Assembly: GCF_014164775.1 (NCBI RefSeq)
Contig: NZ_JACJGB010000003.1
Coordinates: 124,001-188,000, forward strand
Direction: 5' to 3'
Origin: Tessaracoccus sp. MC1679
GTDB lineage: Bacteria; Actinomycetota; Actinomycetes; Propionibacteriales; Propionibacteriaceae
Length of the DNA: 64,000 nucleotides
Shown: positions 25,311 through 36,388 of the stretch, piece after piece
How the letters are laid out: each line of letters begins with the position of its first letter
Position numbering within the stretch: the stretch's first letter is position 1
The notes under the pieces: generated by a model
Databases searched by the model: none
What the model was told of the DNA's origin: nothing
What the model saw: the letters and a program-made list of their open reading frames with translations, nothing else
Made by a program: the position numbers and the translations under genes

Positions 25311-26726
25311 CTAGCCCTGCGGCACAGCCCAGAGCGCGGTGGACCCGGGGCTGACGCCACTGAGCGTGGTCACCCATGTCTGGGCAGTCTCATCCCACTG
25401 ACGGAAGGTCTCGGCCGAGACCTCCTCCCCGTCGAGGGTGAGGAGCACGCGGTCCCCGTCAGCCGTCCACGTGCCCGGGCGGTCGCCATTGATGCTGCCG
25501 TCCTCCAGCAGCGTGATGGAACCCGCCTCGCCCATGGAACGGTCGATGGTGCGCGGGCCGTGGTCCACCAGTGCATAGGTGCCGGGGATGTCCTCGGCGG
25601 TCGTCTCCCGGTCCGGGGCCCCCGCCCAGCGCAGCGGCGAGATGACCGGCCAGCCGTCCTCGTCGATGGCCACCTCGTGCACGCGCACCTGATGAGCCTC
25701 CCCGCGGCCCGGGAAGCGCGCGTGGAACGCGATGAGTGAGCGTCCGCTCTCCTCGTCGACGAACGGCGAGCTGCCACCGGGGGAGACGTATCCGAGGGCG
25801 GGCAGCGTCTCGGTGGCCGGTGCCAGCACGTGGTTCCCCATCAGCTTGACCGCGGACTCCGCGATGGTCACGTCATCGAACAGCGGGAGCGTGGGATCCG
25901 ACTTCACCTCGGCCATGTCCAGACCCTCCGCGTCCACATACGGCCCGTCGGGGCTGGTGGAGCGCGCCACGCGGATGTTGTAGCCACCCGCCGCGTCCAG
26001 GCCGCCGTAGGTGACGAAGAGGTAGTAGTACCCGGTCTCCGCGTCGTAGCTGACGGCCGGCCCCTCGATCCGGGAGTGGTTGCCGCCCCAGAGGTGCTTC
26101 CCGTAACCCTGATCGGGCAGCGGGAAGCCGGTGGCCGGGTCCAGCTCCAGGATGAACAGGCCGCCCGAGAAGCTGCCGTAGACCATCCAGAGCCTGCCCT
26201 CGGCGTCGTAGAACACGTCCGGGTCGATGACGTTGGGATGGACCCGGGCGTCGAACGGGGTGCCGTCCTCGCTCTCCCCGCTCATGCCGGACTTGAGGAT
26301 GAGGCCGAGGTCCTCGTAGGGTCCGGTGACCTCGTCAGCCACCGCGATCCCCATGGCCGACAGCGGGGAGTCGCCGCGGCAGGCGTCGTAGTAGAGGTAG
26401 AAGCGGCCGTCTGCCAGCTGGATGATGTCCGGCGCCCAGAGCGTGTCGGTCTCGGCCCATTCGAGGGCCTCCGACAGCTCCTGCGTGACGTCCTCGAACA
26501 GGGGGTTGTCCGCGTTGACGCCCTCGGCGATCTGCGTCCAGTCCATCAGGTCCGGGCTGGAGGCCGCCTGCAGGTGGGATCCGATGAGGTAGTGGGTGCC
26601 GTCGACCTCGATGTGGTCCGGGTCGTGCACGGTGGCGTCGGCGAACTCGGGTGTGGCACCCTTGGCCTGACATCCCGCCAGGCCAAGGGCGACGGCGAAC
26701 GCGAGCGCCGCGAGACGGGTCCGCAC
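25311..26726 (-). CDS. GH43 endo-alpha-1,5-L-arabinanase lipoprotein
   Basis: 471 aa. Signal peptide with lipobox LAGC (Cys19), so a surface lipoprotein. The five-bladed beta-propeller keeps the GH43 acid residues: base Asp in HDPDHIEVDG, Asp in NVIDPDVFYD, and proton donor Glu in SRIEGPAVSYD. The C-terminal 90 residues (DIPGTYALVDHGPRT onward) look like the GH43 C-terminal domain of extracellular arabinanases. It cuts alpha-1,5-arabinan outside the cell. GTG start at 26726, 1 nt after the arabinofuranosidase stop, so it is the last gene of that operon. Confidence 0.9.
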   Translation of the reverse strand: MRTRLAALAFAVALGLAGCQAKGATPEFADATVHDPDHIEVDGTHYLIGSHLQAASSPDLMDWTQIAEGVNADNPLFEDVTQELSEALEWAETDTLWAPDIIQLADGRFYLYYDACRGDSPLSAMGIAVADEVTGPYEDLGLILKSGMSGESEDGTPFDARVHPNVIDPDVFYDAEGRLWMVYGSFSGGLFILELDPATGFPLPDQGYGKHLWGGNHSRIEGPAVSYDAETGYYYLFVTYGGLDAAGGYNIRVARSTSPDGPYVDAEGLDMAEVKSDPTLPLFDDVTIAESAVKLMGNHVLAPATETLPALGYVSPGGSSPFVDEESGRSLIAFHARFPGRGEAHQVRVHEVAIDEDGWPVISPLRWAGAPDRETTAEDIPGTYALVDHGPRTIDRSMGEAGSITLLEDGSINGDRPGTWTADGDRVLLTLDGEEVSAETFRQWDETAQTWVTTLSGVSPGSTALWAVPQG

Positions 26727-26727
26727 G

Positions 26728-28254
<1,527 letters not shown>

Positions 28255-28266
28255 GGGTGGCTCCTC

Positions 28267-29760
28267 TCAGCGGGCCAGGCGGACCATGGCCCACGAGGTG
28301 GGGGGCAGGTCGAGGGTGAGGGTGGTGCCGGTGAGGGCGGCGGTCTCGAGGGCGCGCGGGGCGACGGTGGTGTCGTCCTCGGGGCTGGCCTGCCAGAGCG
28401 GGTCGCTGTGGTGCAGCGCCACCGCCTCGGTGAGCGTGAGCCCCTCGGGCACCTCGCAGGAGATGGCGATGGTGTCGGTCTCGTGTCGGTTGACGAGGAA
28501 CAGCGCGCCGTCTGTGTCGGTCCAGGTCGCGACGGCGTCGACGGCCTGCACGTCGCCGAACTGCTCGCTGTGGATGGTGGGGCCGTCGATGATGACGCGC
28601 AACACGTCGCCCTGGGCGAACTTCGAGGTGAGCGCGAAGGGGTGGAAGATGGTCTGCTTCCAGACCGGTCCCTCCGGCTCGGCCATGATCGGGGCGATGA
28701 CGTTGACGAGCTGGGCCTGGCTGGCGGACCACACACGGTCCGTGTGACGCAGGAGTGAGATCAGCAGGTTGCCCACCACGACGGCGTCGGCGACGCTGTA
28801 GTTGTCCTCGAGCAGCCGAGGGGCCACCGGCCAGTCGTCGCCGGTGGGGGGCTTCGACGGAGTGCGGTCCTGGTACCAGACGTTCCATTCGTCGAAGGAG
28901 ATGCCGATCACCTTCTCGCTCTTGCGGGCGGTGGCGACGGCGTCCGCGGTCGCCGCGACGGAGGCGATGAACCGGTCCATGTCCTCGGCGCTGACGAGGA
29001 ACTCCTGAAGGTTGCCCTGCTCCCAGTAGTAGGCGTGGGCGGAGACCATGTCGACGTAGTCGTAGGCCTCGGTCAGCACGGTGCGTTCCCATTCGCCGAA
29101 CGTGGGCATCGAGCGGCCGGACGAGCCACAGGCCACCAGTTCGAGGCCCGGGTCGATCATGCGCATGGCGCGGGCCGTCTCAGTGGCGAGGCGCCCGTAC
29201 TCCTCGGCGGTCTTGTGGCCGATCTGCCAGGGGCCGTCCATCTCGTTGCCGAGGCACCACATCTTCACGCGGTAGGGATCCTCGGCGCCGTTGGCCCGGC
29301 GCTGGTCGGCGAAGTGCGAACCGCCGGGCACGTTGCAGTACTCCAGGAGGTCCAGCGCCTCCTGCACGCCGCGGGTGCCGAGGTTGACCGCCATCATCGG
29401 CTCGATGCCGGCCTTCGCGGCCCAGGTCATGAACTCGTCGGTGCCGAAGGTGTTGGGGTCCGTGGAGTGCCAGGCCAGGTCCAGGCGTGCGGGGCGCTGG
29501 TCGACGGGGCCGACGCCGTCCTCCCAGCGGTACCCGGAGACGAAGTTCCCACCGGGATAGCGGACGCTGGAGACGCCGAGTTCCTTCACCACGTCGAGTA
29601 CGTCGGTGCGGAAGCCGTCCTCGTCAGCGGAGGGGTGGCCGGGTTCGTAGATGCCGGTGTAGACGCAGCGGCCCAGGTGCTCCACGAAGGAGCCGAAGGT
29701 CCGGCGGCGGACAGGCCCCACGGTGAAGGCGGGGTTGATGACGAGTCGGGCAATTGACAT
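28267..29760 (-). CDS. GH51 alpha-N-arabinofuranosidase (second copy)
   Basis: 497 aa. It shares the barrel with the downstream copy but is diverged: acid/base Glu173 in CLGNEMDGPW and nucleophile Glu291 in SFDEWNVWY. This spelling matches the IleB/AbfA-type GH51 group, distinct from the GIGNE group, so the two are likely to differ in linkage preference. ATG 29760 has GAAGGAG about 11 nt upstream. First gene of the arabinan operon, under a LacI-type operator. Confidence 0.94.
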   Translation of the reverse strand: MSIARLVINPAFTVGPVRRRTFGSFVEHLGRCVYTGIYEPGHPSADEDGFRTDVLDVVKELGVSSVRYPGGNFVSGYRWEDGVGPVDQRPARLDLAWHSTDPNTFGTDEFMTWAAKAGIEPMMAVNLGTRGVQEALDLLEYCNVPGGSHFADQRRANGAEDPYRVKMWCLGNEMDGPWQIGHKTAEEYGRLATETARAMRMIDPGLELVACGSSGRSMPTFGEWERTVLTEAYDYVDMVSAHAYYWEQGNLQEFLVSAEDMDRFIASVAATADAVATARKSEKVIGISFDEWNVWYQDRTPSKPPTGDDWPVAPRLLEDNYSVADAVVVGNLLISLLRHTDRVWSASQAQLVNVIAPIMAEPEGPVWKQTIFHPFALTSKFAQGDVLRVIIDGPTIHSEQFGDVQAVDAVATWTDTDGALFLVNRHETDTIAISCEVPEGLTLTEAVALHHSDPLWQASPEDDTTVAPRALETAALTGTTLTLDLPPTSWAMVRLAR

Positions 29761-29788
29761 GGCTGGACGGGCTCCTTCGCCGGTCGAG

Positions 29789-29816
29789 ATTTCATCGATG
29801 TAACCGATCATGTCAC
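29789..29816 (-). promoter_or_regulatory. Promoter and LacI-type operator of the arabinofuranosidase operon
   Basis: Minus strand: GTGACA (29811-29816), 16-nt spacer, TGAAAT (29789-29794). The 14-bp near-palindrome TTACATCGATGAAA (29790-29803) with core CATCGATG fills the spacer and -10, so a bound LacI protein would block the promoter. Confidence 0.65.
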
Positions 29817-29860
29817 GGCCCGGCGGCGAGGTCAAGAGGCATGGCTGCCCCCACCGTCGC

Positions 29861-29868
29861 CATCGATG
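29861..29868. promoter_or_regulatory. Second CATCGATG half-operator
   Basis: Exact CATCGATG, 68 bp from the copy at 29793-29800, between the regulator stop and the promoter. May be an auxiliary LacI site; only the 8-bp core is conserved. Confidence 0.35.
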
Positions 29869-29895
29869 AACGACGACGCCGTGCAGGGTGGGTGG

Positions 29896-30915
29896 TCAGC
29901 GCGACGAGTCGCGCAGGACGAGCTCGTAGTCTGCGTAGATCCGCTGAATCGGACTGCGTTGGTCCAGCGGGGCATGCGCTTCGGTGATGCGCTTCTGCAG
30001 CAGTTCCACGGCCGTCCGGGCGATCTGGGTCCGCCCGGGGGCCACCGAGCTGAGGGTGGGGCGAGTGTAGGCGGCGTCTTCGATGTCATCGAAGCCGATC
30101 ACGGCCACGTCTCCCGGCACGTCGATCCGATGCGAGCTCAAGCTGTGCAGCACACCCATGGCCATCGCGTCGTTGAGGGCGAACACGGCGTCGAACGGTT
30201 CACCGGAGGCGATGAGGGCCTCCATAGCCTGTGCGCCAGTGTTGCGATGCCACAGCTCCGCGGGGCACAGGAGCCTCTCGTCGACGGGGACGCCCGCCTC
30301 CGCCATCGCCGCCCGGAAACCCTGCTCGCGGAGGGGGCCTGAGCCCACCTTCTCGCCCGGGTGGGTGCCCACGACGGCGATCCGCCGCCGCCCGCTCTGG
30401 AGCAGGTGCTGAGTGGCGGCCTTGGCGGCCTCCACGTTGCTCATCGTGATGTGGTCGTTGGTGGACCCGAACACCCGCTCGCCCAGCAGGACCATCGGAA
30501 AGTCCACCTGGAACAGGTGGATGTCGTCCTGGCCGAGCGCCAGGGGGGAGAAGATCAGGCCGTCGGTCATGAACCTGCGTTGGCCGTGCAGGACGTCGAT
30601 CTCGCGGTCGCGGTCGCTGTTGGTCTGCTCGATGAGCACCCGCAGGCCCACCTTCTCCGCCTCGACGATGACCGAATCGGCCAGCTCCGCGAAGTAGGGC
30701 AGCTTCAACTCGGGAAGTGCCAGCCCGACGAGCCCCGTGCTGCCCTTGCGCAGGTTGCGCGCGGTGATGTTGAGCTCGTAGCCAAGCTTGTCGATGGCAG
30801 CCTGTACGCGGGCCTTTGTTGCGGCCGCCACGTGCGGGTGGTGATTGACCACGTTGGACACCGTCTTGGCGGAGACGCCCGCCAGTTTGGCGACGTCCTG
30901 CATGGTGGCTGCCAC
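29896..30915 (-). CDS. LacI family regulator of the arabinofuranosidase operon
   Basis: 339 aa. The start is GTG at 30915 (VAATMQDVAKLAGVS), with GAGAGGAG 7 nt upstream; the N-terminal helix-turn-helix then has standard spacing. HTH AGVSAKTVSNVVN, hinge KLGYELNITARNLR, and a type I periplasmic-binding sensor domain ending FDDIEDAAYTRPTLSSV. It is encoded directly upstream of the two GH51 genes and GH43, same strand, with a 135-nt gap holding CATCGATG boxes; a related box lies upstream of its own start. Likely represses arabinan use and itself. Confidence 0.9.
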   Translation of the reverse strand: MAATMQDVAKLAGVSAKTVSNVVNHHPHVAAATKARVQAAIDKLGYELNITARNLRKGSTGLVGLALPELKLPYFAELADSVIVEAEKVGLRVLIEQTNSDRDREIDVLHGQRRFMTDGLIFSPLALGQDDIHLFQVDFPMVLLGERVFGSTNDHITMSNVEAAKAATQHLLQSGRRRIAVVGTHPGEKVGSGPLREQGFRAAMAEAGVPVDERLLCPAELWHRNTGAQAMEALIASGEPFDAVFALNDAMAMGVLHSLSSHRIDVPGDVAVIGFDDIEDAAYTRPTLSSVAPGRTQIARTAVELLQKRITEAHAPLDQRSPIQRIYADYELVLRDSSR

Positions 30916-30957
30916 CCGTGACTCCTCTCGGTGAAATCCTCTGTGTCGATCCTCCCA

Positions 30958-30974
30958 CATTCATCGTTGAAATG
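30958..30974. promoter_or_regulatory. LacI-type operator upstream of the regulator gene
   Basis: TTCATCGTTGAA palindrome (one mismatch) within CATTCATCGTTGAAATG. It shares 12 of 15 bases with the site at the arabinofuranosidase promoter when aligned on the CG centre, implying the same regulator. Confidence 0.5.
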
Positions 30975-30987
30975 GCAGGTGGGGTGG

Positions 30988-31833
30988 TCACATCCCGGCG
31001 GCCCCGAGCAACGGCTGACAGGCGGGGCACCACCAGATGACCCGCTCCTGACCGGCCCTCGGATCCGCCACGGTGGTGGCCCCGCCGAGGGCTCCGCCCA
31101 GGATGGCCGCGCCACACCGTCGGCAGGGCCGGCCCTTCCGTCCGAAGACGAAGCTTGTCTGCCCCGGCCGGTGGTCGCCGGTGAAGGTCCGCACGGGGCT
31201 GGTGAGGTTGCCGCGCATGACGCGTCCCGCCAGGTTCACGACGGCCGAGGCGTCCGTCGCGCCCACCGGCGTGGCGGGGTGCACGCCCAGGAGGAAGCAC
31301 AGCTCAGCGCGGTACTCGTTGCCCACCCCGGCCAGGACCCGCTGATCCAGGAGCGCCTCGCCCACGGTGCGCTCCGGGTGGGCCGCCAAGCGGCGCACGG
31401 CCTCGTCGCGGCCGGTGGGTGCCCAGCGGCCGGTGGTCAGCCAGTCCTCTGCCAGCGGATCCGGGCCGAGATGCCCCATCCGCGCCTGGAACTCGCCCGC
31501 GGGCCACAGCTCCACCAGGCCGAGCGAATGTCCGACCAGCTCGATGCCGCCGCTCACCCGCAGCACCACCCGGGCGGTGTGCGCGGGCAACCCCCATCGG
31601 GTGCCCGCCGGGTGGATGCGCCAGGTGCCGTCCATGCGCAGGTGGGTGTGCAGGATGCGTTCGTCGCAGCGCCAGAAGAGGTGCTTGCCGTGCGGCCACA
31701 CCCGGGTGATCGTCGATCCGGTGAGGGTGGCGGTGGCCAGCGGTGGGACCCTGAACTGGCTGTCCTCGATGGTGCGCCCGACGAGGGGCTGGAGCCGCTC
31801 GGAGAGCCTCCAGACGGAATCGCCCTCAGGCAC
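30988..31833 (-). CDS. nei2: Fpg/Nei family DNA glycosylase, Nei2 type
   Basis: 281 aa. The Pro2-Glu3 catalytic start MPEGDSVWRL, the Lys in GKHLFW, the helix-two-turn-helix VGNEYRAELC and a C-terminal zinc finger CRRCG...WWCPACQ are all present. The finger has an insertion of about 20 Gly/Ala-rich residues between its Cys pairs. Removes oxidised pyrimidines. Its start overlaps the lhr stop by 8 nt; lhr-nei2 adjacency is known in mycobacteria, supporting a joint repair role. Confidence 0.93.
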   Translation of the reverse strand: MPEGDSVWRLSERLQPLVGRTIEDSQFRVPPLATATLTGSTITRVWPHGKHLFWRCDERILHTHLRMDGTWRIHPAGTRWGLPAHTARVVLRVSGGIELVGHSLGLVELWPAGEFQARMGHLGPDPLAEDWLTTGRWAPTGRDEAVRRLAAHPERTVGEALLDQRVLAGVGNEYRAELCFLLGVHPATPVGATDASAVVNLAGRVMRGNLTSPVRTFTGDHRPGQTSFVFGRKGRPCRRCGAAILGGALGGATTVADPRAGQERVIWWCPACQPLLGAAGM

Positions 31834-34800
31834 GCCCGGCCTCCAGCGTGAGGCCTTTCGGGGAGATCCGCCCGCCGGCGGCGCGCATGGCGGGCTCCAG
31901 CCCCGAGGCGCCCACGCGCTCGCCGTCGATCTCCTCGATCCGGAGACGCTCCATGCGCCCCTCCGCGATGGCCTGCAGGAGCGCGCGGGTGACCAGGGCC
32001 GCCCGCTCCTCGCGCGCGGCGGGGTCGCCGAAGAGCGTAAGCGTCCGCCCGCCGCGGGTGAGGTGCGCCAGGCACAGGCCGTCGGCCAGCACCACGAGCG
32101 CGCCCGCCGCGCGGGCCACTCGTGCGCTGGGATGCTCGGGCCACGGGAGGATGCTGCCGTAGGGATTGGCCGGATCGAGTGCGGCCAGTACCACCGGCGC
32201 CGGGTGCCCGGCTCCCGACGGCCACTGGCCGGCGTCGGGCGAATCAGCGAAACTGCGCACCTGCTCGATGACCTCGCGGGTGGAGAACTGGGCGCCGCCC
32301 AGCCCCTCCACCACGTAGCCGCGCATCACTGTGCCGGCCGCCTCCAACTCAGAGAGGAGGCGGTAGGCCGCCGCGAAGCCACCGGGGGTGCCATCGGCGG
32401 TGACCCCGCCCCGGGTCACCACGCCGTGCCGCTCCAACCAGGCCGACGCCACAGCGATGGCCGCCTCGGGGGCCGCCAGGAGGGGATCCCGGACGCGGTA
32501 CCAGCGGCCGGCGGCCGACGGCGGGGTGAGCGTGCCGCCAGCCATGAGCAGGGCGCGCGACGGACGCGGCAGCCTGGCCCGACGGCGGGGGGAGGGGCGT
32601 GCCGCACGATGGGCCGCCCTGGAGCTCCCGCCGATCCGGGCGCGGACCGGAGACATGGATGCCGGGGCGATGGCTCCCTCCTCCGCGGCGCGCCAGAGCG
32701 CGTCCGCCAGCTCCGCGGTCGACCCCCCGAGCGCGAGGTGGAGGGCGGGGAAGGTGCCGTCACCGTCGGCCAGGGCGGCCGCGACAGCCAGCGACTCCGC
32801 CGACGGGGCGCCCTCGAAGGGACCGAGCAGGTCCAGATCCGTGGCCGGCACGAGCGCGACGAGCGGGTCCTGGGGGCCGGCCGAGCCGCGTACCCGGACC
32901 ACCACCTCGGACTCTGCCAGCAGCGCGTCGAGGTGCGCGGGGGAGTATCCCGCGACCCGTGCGGGGAGCACCTGGGTCTCCCAGGCGCTGGCCGGGAGGA
33001 CCGCGCCTGCCAGGCGTTGCAGCGCCAGGAGCACCTCGTCCGGGCTCGACGGGGGGCGGTCCGTCAGCTGATGGCTACCTGCCAGGAAGCGCGCGTAGGC
33101 GCTCTGCGACACGGGCTGCAGCTCGCGCCTGGCTGCGGCGAGGCTGCGGCCGCGCAGGCGGCGAAGGACCTCGGTGTCCACGTACTCCGGCTCGAGGACG
33201 CCCGGCGTGAAGCGGCCGGTGGTGAGGCGGCGGGCCGCGGCCTCACGATCCAGCACCAGCGCCACCGTCGAAGGTCCGAGACCGAACGCGGCCGCGGCGT
33301 CGTGGGCGGTGAACGGGCCGTGGGTCCGGGCGAAGCGGGCCACCAGCTGGGTGAGGGGGTCGCGGCCCTCGGTGGGCGGCACGCTGTGGCCGTGCGGCAC
33401 GGGGATGCCCAGCGCGTCGCGCAGCAGCCCCAGGTCCGAGGGGGCCACCAGGTGCGGCGCGCCGGCGAGCCGCACGACGGCCACGCGGCCGCCCAGCGAG
33501 GCCAGCGCGTCGTCGAGATCCGGGACCGTGGTGCGGCACGCCAGATCGGTCAGCGGGATGGGCCCCAGGAGGCGGGGGAGTTCGGCCAGGTCGTCCGGCG
33601 TCGCGGCCCGGCGCTGCGGCGCGGTGTGCTGGAGCTCGGCCACCACCTGCTCCACGATGTCCGGATCCAGCAGCTCCCGCAGATCCAACGTGCCGAGCGC
33701 CGCCGCCAACAACTCCGGATCCATCGAGAGCATCGCGGCGCGCCGCTCGGCCAGCGGGGCGTCGCCGTCGTACATGAAGGCGCCGGTGTAGCGGAACAGG
33801 AGTGTCGCGGCGAAGGGGCTGGGCTGCTCCGTGGCCACCTCCACCAGCCGGACGCCCCCGGAGCGGAGGCCGCGCATGAGGTCCACGAGCCCGGGCAGGT
33901 CGTAGACGTCCTGGGTGACCTCGCGGACGGTCTCGATGATGATGGGAAACCGGGGATGGTGGCGGGCCACCTCCAGCAGGTGTGCGGCCCGTTGGCGCTG
34001 CTGCCACAGCGGCGCCCGCCGCCCGGGTGTGCGCCGGGGCAGCAACAGGGCCCGGGCCGCGCACTCCCGGAACCGCCCGGCGAACAACGCGGTGCCGCCC
34101 ACCTGGGACGTGACGATCCCGGTCACCTCGTCGGGATCCACCACCAGCAGCTCGGGCAGCCGGTCCACCGCATCGCAATCCGGCAGCCGCAGCACCACGC
34201 CGTCGTCCGAGACCACGGGCTGCACCTCCACCCCCGCCGCCCGCGACAGCGACTCGGCCATCACCAGGGCCCACGCGCCCAAAAGCCGCCGGCCGAGGGG
34301 GGAGTGCACCACCACGCGCCAATCGCCCAGCTCGTCGCGGAAGCGTTCGATCACGACGGTCGCGTCGTCCGGGAGTGTGCCGGTGGCGGCCCGCTGCTCC
34401 GCGACATAGGTGGCGAGGTTGGACCGGACGTTGGCGTCCAGCTGCGGAGAGTCAAGGCGGGCGGGGTTGCGGGAGATCTCCCTGGTCAGGCGGCCGATCT
34501 GGCGCCCCAACTCGGCCGGGCGCCCCTCGTCATCGCCGCGCCAGAACGGGAGCCGGCCGGTGCGGCCGGGCGCCGGGATGACTCGCACCTGATCCCGGGT
34601 GATCTCCTGGATCTGCCAGGCCGAGGCGCCGAGGGTGAACACGTCGCCCACCCGCGACTCGTAGACCATCTCCTCGTCCAGCTCGCCGACGCGCCGCGAC
34701 CCCTGCTCGTCGGTGGCGAGGAAGACGCCGAACATGCCGCGGTCCGGGATGGTGCCGCCGGAGGTGGCGGCCAGGCGTAGCGCGCCCGGGCGTGGGTAGA

Positions 34801-36388
34801 GCCGCCCGTCGTCCCCGAGGATCAGCCTGGCCCGCAGCTCCCCGAAATCTGCCGACGGGTAGGCGCCGGTCAGGAGTTCGACGATGGAGTCCAGCAGCGC
34901 GCGGTCCAGGCCCGCGTAGGGGTGGGCGCGGGTGATCATCGCGAACCAGGCGTCCACCTCGAGTCCCGCATCGCCGGCGGCCGCGGCCGCCGCGACCGTC
35001 TGCTGGGCCAGCACGTCCAGAGGGTGCCTCGGCACGCGGAGCTCCTCGATCTCGCCGGCCAGCATCCGCTCGGTGGTGACCACTGCTGGGGCGAGGTCGC
35101 CGCGGTGCAGGGGATAGACGTCCCCCGTCGAGACCGCCCCCACGACGTGCCCGGCGCGCCCGATGCGTTGCAGCGCGCTGGCCACCGACGGCGGGGCGCC
35201 CACCTGGATGACGCGGTCCACCGCGCCCATGTCGATGCCGAGCTCCAGGGAGCTGGTGGCCACCACGCAGCGCAGCTCCCCCGACTTGAGTGCAGCCTCG
35301 ATCTCCGCGCGGGCCTCCTTGCTCACGGACCCGTGGTGGGCTCGCGCGATGACGGCCGGCGCGCCGCGGACGGTGTCCACCGGTGCCATCACCTGCGCGG
35401 GCGGGCGGTCCGGCGGCGGGGGGAGCGTGTCGGGTGCGTGCTCGGCGGCCCACAGCTCGTTGAGACGGCCGGTGAGGCGTTCGGCCACGCGTCGGGAGTT
35501 GGTGAACACGAGCGTGGAGCGGCCCTGCATGATGCTGCTGTACACCTGTTGCTCGATGTGGGGCCACAGCGAGGCGCCCGCCGGGCCGTCGACGGTGAGA
35601 GTGTCTGTGCCCGCACCGCGCAGCAGGGGGTCCACCGGCGCCTCCGCACCGGGGGGCGGGCCGGGGTCCGTGATGTCTGGCACGGGGAGCCGGACGGAGA
35701 CGTCCCACTCCTTGTGGGATGGGGGAGCCACGACGGTGACCTGGCGGTCGCCGCCCAGGAAGGCGGCCACCCGCTCGATGGGGCGGACCGTCGCGGACAG
35801 CGCCACCCGCTGCACGTCGTGGCCCACCAATGCGTCCAACCGCTCCAGGCTGAGCGCGAGGTGGCTGCCGCGCTTGGTGCCGGCCACGGCGTGGATCTCG
35901 TCGACGATCACCGTCTCCACCCCGGTCAGGGTGGCGCGCGCCGAACTGGTGAGCATGAGGTACAGCGATTCGGGCGTGGTGATGAGGATGTCGGGGGGGC
36001 GGCGCACCAGGGCGGCGCGCTCCCGTGACGTGGTGTCTCCGCTGCGCACCCCCACCGTGACGTCCGCCAGCGGGACGCCGAGCCGTTCGGCCGTGAGCCG
36101 GATGCCGGTGAGCGGTGCGCGGAGGTTGCGCTCGATGTCCACGCCCAGCGCCTTGAGCGGCGACACGTAGACGACGGTGGTGCCCGGAGTGCGGGGATGC
36201 GCGGCGAGCCGGTCCAGCGCCCACAGGAACGCCGCGAGCGTCTTGCCGGACCCCGTCGGGGCGACGACCAGGGCGTGATCCCCGCGCGCGATCGTGGCCC
36301 AGGCTTCCGCCTGCACCGCCGTCGGTGCCTCGAAGACGCCGTCGAACCAGCCGCGCGTGGGCGCGGAGAAGACGGCTGATTCGCTCAT
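31826..36388 (-). CDS. lhr: ATP-dependent DNA helicase Lhr (large helicase-related protein)
   Basis: 1520 aa, the full length for actinobacterial Lhr. Walker A APTGSGKT near residue 44, Walker B DEIH in VDEIHAV, RecA2 motifs VVATSSLELGID and QRIGRAGH. A winged helix and Lhr-core follow to about residue 870, then the long C-terminal domain of unknown fold. Members translocate 3'-5' on single strands and unwind RNA:DNA hybrids. ATG 36388 overlaps the upstream DUF559-like stop (ATGA), and its end overlaps nei2, making a three-gene unit. Confidence 0.96.
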   Translation of the reverse strand: MSESAVFSAPTRGWFDGVFEAPTAVQAEAWATIARGDHALVVAPTGSGKTLAAFLWALDRLAAHPRTPGTTVVYVSPLKALGVDIERNLRAPLTGIRLTAERLGVPLADVTVGVRSGDTTSRERAALVRRPPDILITTPESLYLMLTSSARATLTGVETVIVDEIHAVAGTKRGSHLALSLERLDALVGHDVQRVALSATVRPIERVAAFLGGDRQVTVVAPPSHKEWDVSVRLPVPDITDPGPPPGAEAPVDPLLRGAGTDTLTVDGPAGASLWPHIEQQVYSSIMQGRSTLVFTNSRRVAERLTGRLNELWAAEHAPDTLPPPPDRPPAQVMAPVDTVRGAPAVIARAHHGSVSKEARAEIEAALKSGELRCVVATSSLELGIDMGAVDRVIQVGAPPSVASALQRIGRAGHVVGAVSTGDVYPLHRGDLAPAVVTTERMLAGEIEELRVPRHPLDVLAQQTVAAAAAAGDAGLEVDAWFAMITRAHPYAGLDRALLDSIVELLTGAYPSADFGELRARLILGDDGRLYPRPGALRLAATSGGTIPDRGMFGVFLATDEQGSRRVGELDEEMVYESRVGDVFTLGASAWQIQEITRDQVRVIPAPGRTGRLPFWRGDDEGRPAELGRQIGRLTREISRNPARLDSPQLDANVRSNLATYVAEQRAATGTLPDDATVVIERFRDELGDWRVVVHSPLGRRLLGAWALVMAESLSRAAGVEVQPVVSDDGVVLRLPDCDAVDRLPELLVVDPDEVTGIVTSQVGGTALFAGRFRECAARALLLPRRTPGRRAPLWQQRQRAAHLLEVARHHPRFPIIIETVREVTQDVYDLPGLVDLMRGLRSGGVRLVEVATEQPSPFAATLLFRYTGAFMYDGDAPLAERRAAMLSMDPELLAAALGTLDLRELLDPDIVEQVVAELQHTAPQRRAATPDDLAELPRLLGPIPLTDLACRTTVPDLDDALASLGGRVAVVRLAGAPHLVAPSDLGLLRDALGIPVPHGHSVPPTEGRDPLTQLVARFARTHGPFTAHDAAAAFGLGPSTVALVLDREAAARRLTTGRFTPGVLEPEYVDTEVLRRLRGRSLAAARRELQPVSQSAYARFLAGSHQLTDRPPSSPDEVLLALQRLAGAVLPASAWETQVLPARVAGYSPAHLDALLAESEVVVRVRGSAGPQDPLVALVPATDLDLLGPFEGAPSAESLAVAAALADGDGTFPALHLALGGSTAELADALWRAAEEGAIAPASMSPVRARIGGSSRAAHRAARPSPRRRARLPRPSRALLMAGGTLTPPSAAGRWYRVRDPLLAAPEAAIAVASAWLERHGVVTRGGVTADGTPGGFAAAYRLLSELEAAGTVMRGYVVEGLGGAQFSTREVIEQVRSFADSPDAGQWPSGAGHPAPVVLAALDPANPYGSILPWPEHPSARVARAAGALVVLADGLCLAHLTRGGRTLTLFGDPAAREERAALVTRALLQAIAEGRMERLRIEEIDGERVGASGLEPAMRAAGGRISPKGLTLEAGRA

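Noticed and set aside
31367-34780. Very long plus-strand open frame opposite lhr
   Set aside because: Mirrors GC-rich codon bias of lhr; its sequence is Arg/Gly/Pro-rich without domains, and no promoter or start support is seen.
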